Of a stretch of 5,943 nt of DNA, positions 4,997 to 5,943 are shown piece by piece. The position numbers were made by a program, and so were the translations under genes. The notes under the pieces were generated by a model. The model was not told the DNA's origin. It ran no database searches and saw only the letters and a program-made list of their open reading frames with translations. Origin of the DNA: an uncultured Bacilli bacterium (GTDB lineage: Bacteria > Bacillota_I > Bacilli_A > RF39 > UBA660). Position 1 is the first letter of the stretch. Every line of letters starts with the position of its first letter. The stretch covers positions 1 to 5,943 of the forward strand of contig CALVWH010000002.1 in assembly GCA_944364705.1 (NCBI GenBank), written 5' to 3'.

Positions 4997-5840
4997 AGAT
5001 CTTATTTATAAACAAACGGAACAAAACTTTTACTCACAAAAGAAAGCTATCCATTTTTATCGTTTTCAAGAAAATCTTCTAAGTTATCCTTGCTTAAAAC
5101 TAGATCAAAAAAACGATATTTGGATATCGAAAAATGGATATGTTTATTTTTCTGTTTATAAACAACATCATTTGTATTTCCTAAGAAAAAGAATGCGTCA
5201 AATGATGCATCAAAGATGTATGCAAAACATAGGAATTCCATTTACACATCATAATATTTTAGAAGATAAAACCTATTATGAAATTTTGAATTTTATTCGT
5301 CAAGAAGAATTTCATGCCGAACTTTATTGTTTATCCATTCCATCCTTTTTTTGTCAACTTTTAAAAGAAAATATGATTACCAATTTAAGTGAAAAAAAAG
5401 GAAATCGACTTCCAGAAAGAGTCGATCGAAATATTTTTGGTGGAGGAATTGGTCTTACCGATGAGTGGTTATCCTTATTAGAAAATCTTTATCTATTTTC
5501 TTCAAAAAAAACATTAAAAACAAAAGACTTTGTTTCTTATTTAAAGAAACTCCGTTTTTCTATCGTTCAAAAAAAAGAATTTTCTTATCCTTTTGTAGAA
5601 GAAAATCGTTTATGGAAAATGAATTCTTCTTTCAATAGTTCTTTTACAAAATATGAACTTATGAATTTATTTGAACAAATTGTTTTAAAGGAAAAATGTT
5701 TGAAAAATTCTTCATTAGCATTAGATCCAAAAGAAACCATATCTTCATATATTCAAAATTATGAAAATACGAAACAGATCCTTTTGCAATCTTGCGAAAA
5801 ACAGGGTCAAAAAAATAATACATACCTATATAAATTTTAA
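4953..5840 (+). CDS. Hypothetical protein overlapping the end of mutM; start codon uncertain
   Basis: I do not recognise this protein. The frame is open from 4950 to TAA 5838-5840, 295 codons if TTG 4953 is used. No ATG occurs before 5193 (residue 81), yet residues 16-80 look like real coding sequence (for example NDIWISKNGYVYFSVYK at 54-70). Possible starts are TTG 4953 (no ribosome binding site), GTG 4962 (GGAGGA at 4955-4960 is too close) or ATT 4971 (ten bases after that site). GGAGGA also encodes conserved Gly codons of the MutM zinc finger, so it may be incidental. Translation could instead be coupled to mutM. The product has a basic stretch (FLRKRMRQMMHQR, 76-88), a Gly-rich turn (NIFGGGIG, 160-167), abundant Lys, Phe, Tyr and Gln, and no signal peptide or membrane segment. 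It probably shares the mutM transcript; no promoter or terminator separates them. Confidence 0.72.
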   Translation: MEDVVLIIAQIAKNKDLIYKQTEQNFYSQKKAIHFYRFQENLLSYPCLKLDQKNDIWISKNGYVYFSVYKQHHLYFLRKRMRQMMHQRCMQNIGIPFTHHNILEDKTYYEILNFIRQEEFHAELYCLSIPSFFCQLLKENMITNLSEKKGNRLPERVDRNIFGGGIGLTDEWLSLLENLYLFSSKKTLKTKDFVSYLKKLRFSIVQKKEFSYPFVEENRLWKMNSSFNSSFTKYELMNLFEQIVLKEKCLKNSSLALDPKETISSYIQNYENTKQILLQSCEKQGQKNNTYLYKF

Positions 5841-5914
5841 AGATAGCTTGATATCATAGTTGCAAAAGAGAAAAAAAGGTGATAAGATTGATGAAGATAG
5901 AGGAGGTATTTTTA

Positions 5915-5943
5915 ATGAAAAATTTTGCAAATAGCAAAAGGGG
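5915..5943 (+). CDS. Start of an unidentified gene, cut by the window end
   Basis: ATG 5915 follows AGGAGG (5901-5906) by eight bases, and the visible product is MKNFANSKRG. A second in-frame ATG at 5891, with AAAGGTGA (5875-5882) eight bases upstream, would add MKIEEVFL; both ribosome sites are good. A short polar leader ending in Lys-Arg-Gly would be compatible with a type IV prepilin leader, but the diagnostic residues lie outside the window, so this is only a guess. The 74-base gap after the previous ORF shows no terminator, and read-through from mutM is likely. Confidence 0.6.

Noticed and set aside
4674..5241. Minus-strand ORFs opposite the mutM end and the following ORF
   Set aside because: They lie opposite conserved MutM codons and have Phe/Leu-rich low-complexity sequence typical of antisense frames.
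1..5943. tRNA, rRNA, CRISPR array, riboswitch or insertion sequence
   Set aside because: No cloverleaf with a T-arm GTTCRA motif, no short spaced direct repeats, no recognised aptamer core and no transposase were found on reading both strands by eye.

Overview
The window is AT-rich Firmicutes-type DNA. Stops are TAA or TAG, tryptophan is encoded by TGG, and ribosome binding sites are AGGTGA, AAAGGA or AGGAG. A gerQ spore-coat gene together with lemA, mutM, a capA-like gene and the tail of a comEC-like gene suggests a low-GC, probably spore-forming member of the Bacilli (a gut or Erysipelotrichia/RF39-like lineage would fit). That placement is inference from gene content and base composition only. 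All intact genes fit the standard bacterial code.

Layout. Bases 2-136 are the last 44 codons of a ComEC/Rec2-type metallo-beta-lactamase-fold protein. Bases 137-337 hold no convincing gene but three inverted repeats and an extended -10 promoter. Next come a 167-residue protein of unknown function (338-841) and its hairpin terminator, whose T-run forms the -35 box of the next promoter. That promoter serves a WG-repeat protein gene (920-1784) that is broken by two frameshifts, each at an A7 run and each repaired by one extra A. A bidirectional terminator separates it from two minus-strand genes, lemA (2353-1811) and gerQ (2734-2399). From the divergent spacer 2735-2960 the plus-strand capA-like gene (2961-4121) departs, followed by a terminator interlocked with the mutM promoter, mutM (4175-4996), an unrecognised 295-codon ORF overlapping the end of mutM (about 4953-5840), and the first codons of another gene (5915 or 5891 onward).

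How the genes relate. The set is mostly a string of single-gene units with very short spacers, not one pathway. MutM is DNA repair, GerQ belongs to the spore coat and germination, LemA is a small membrane-anchored protein, and the CapA-like protein is a predicted surface-anchored metallophosphatase-fold enzyme. Only mutM, the ORF after it and possibly the last partial gene look co-transcribed.

I see no new defence or mobile system. The points most worth a second look are the double A7 lesion in the WG-repeat gene (decay, homopolymer error, slippage or phase variation), a 13-of-14-base promoter block shared by the unknown gene and the WG-repeat gene, the lack of an ordinary start codon for the ORF after mutM, and the GerQ N-terminus without lysines.
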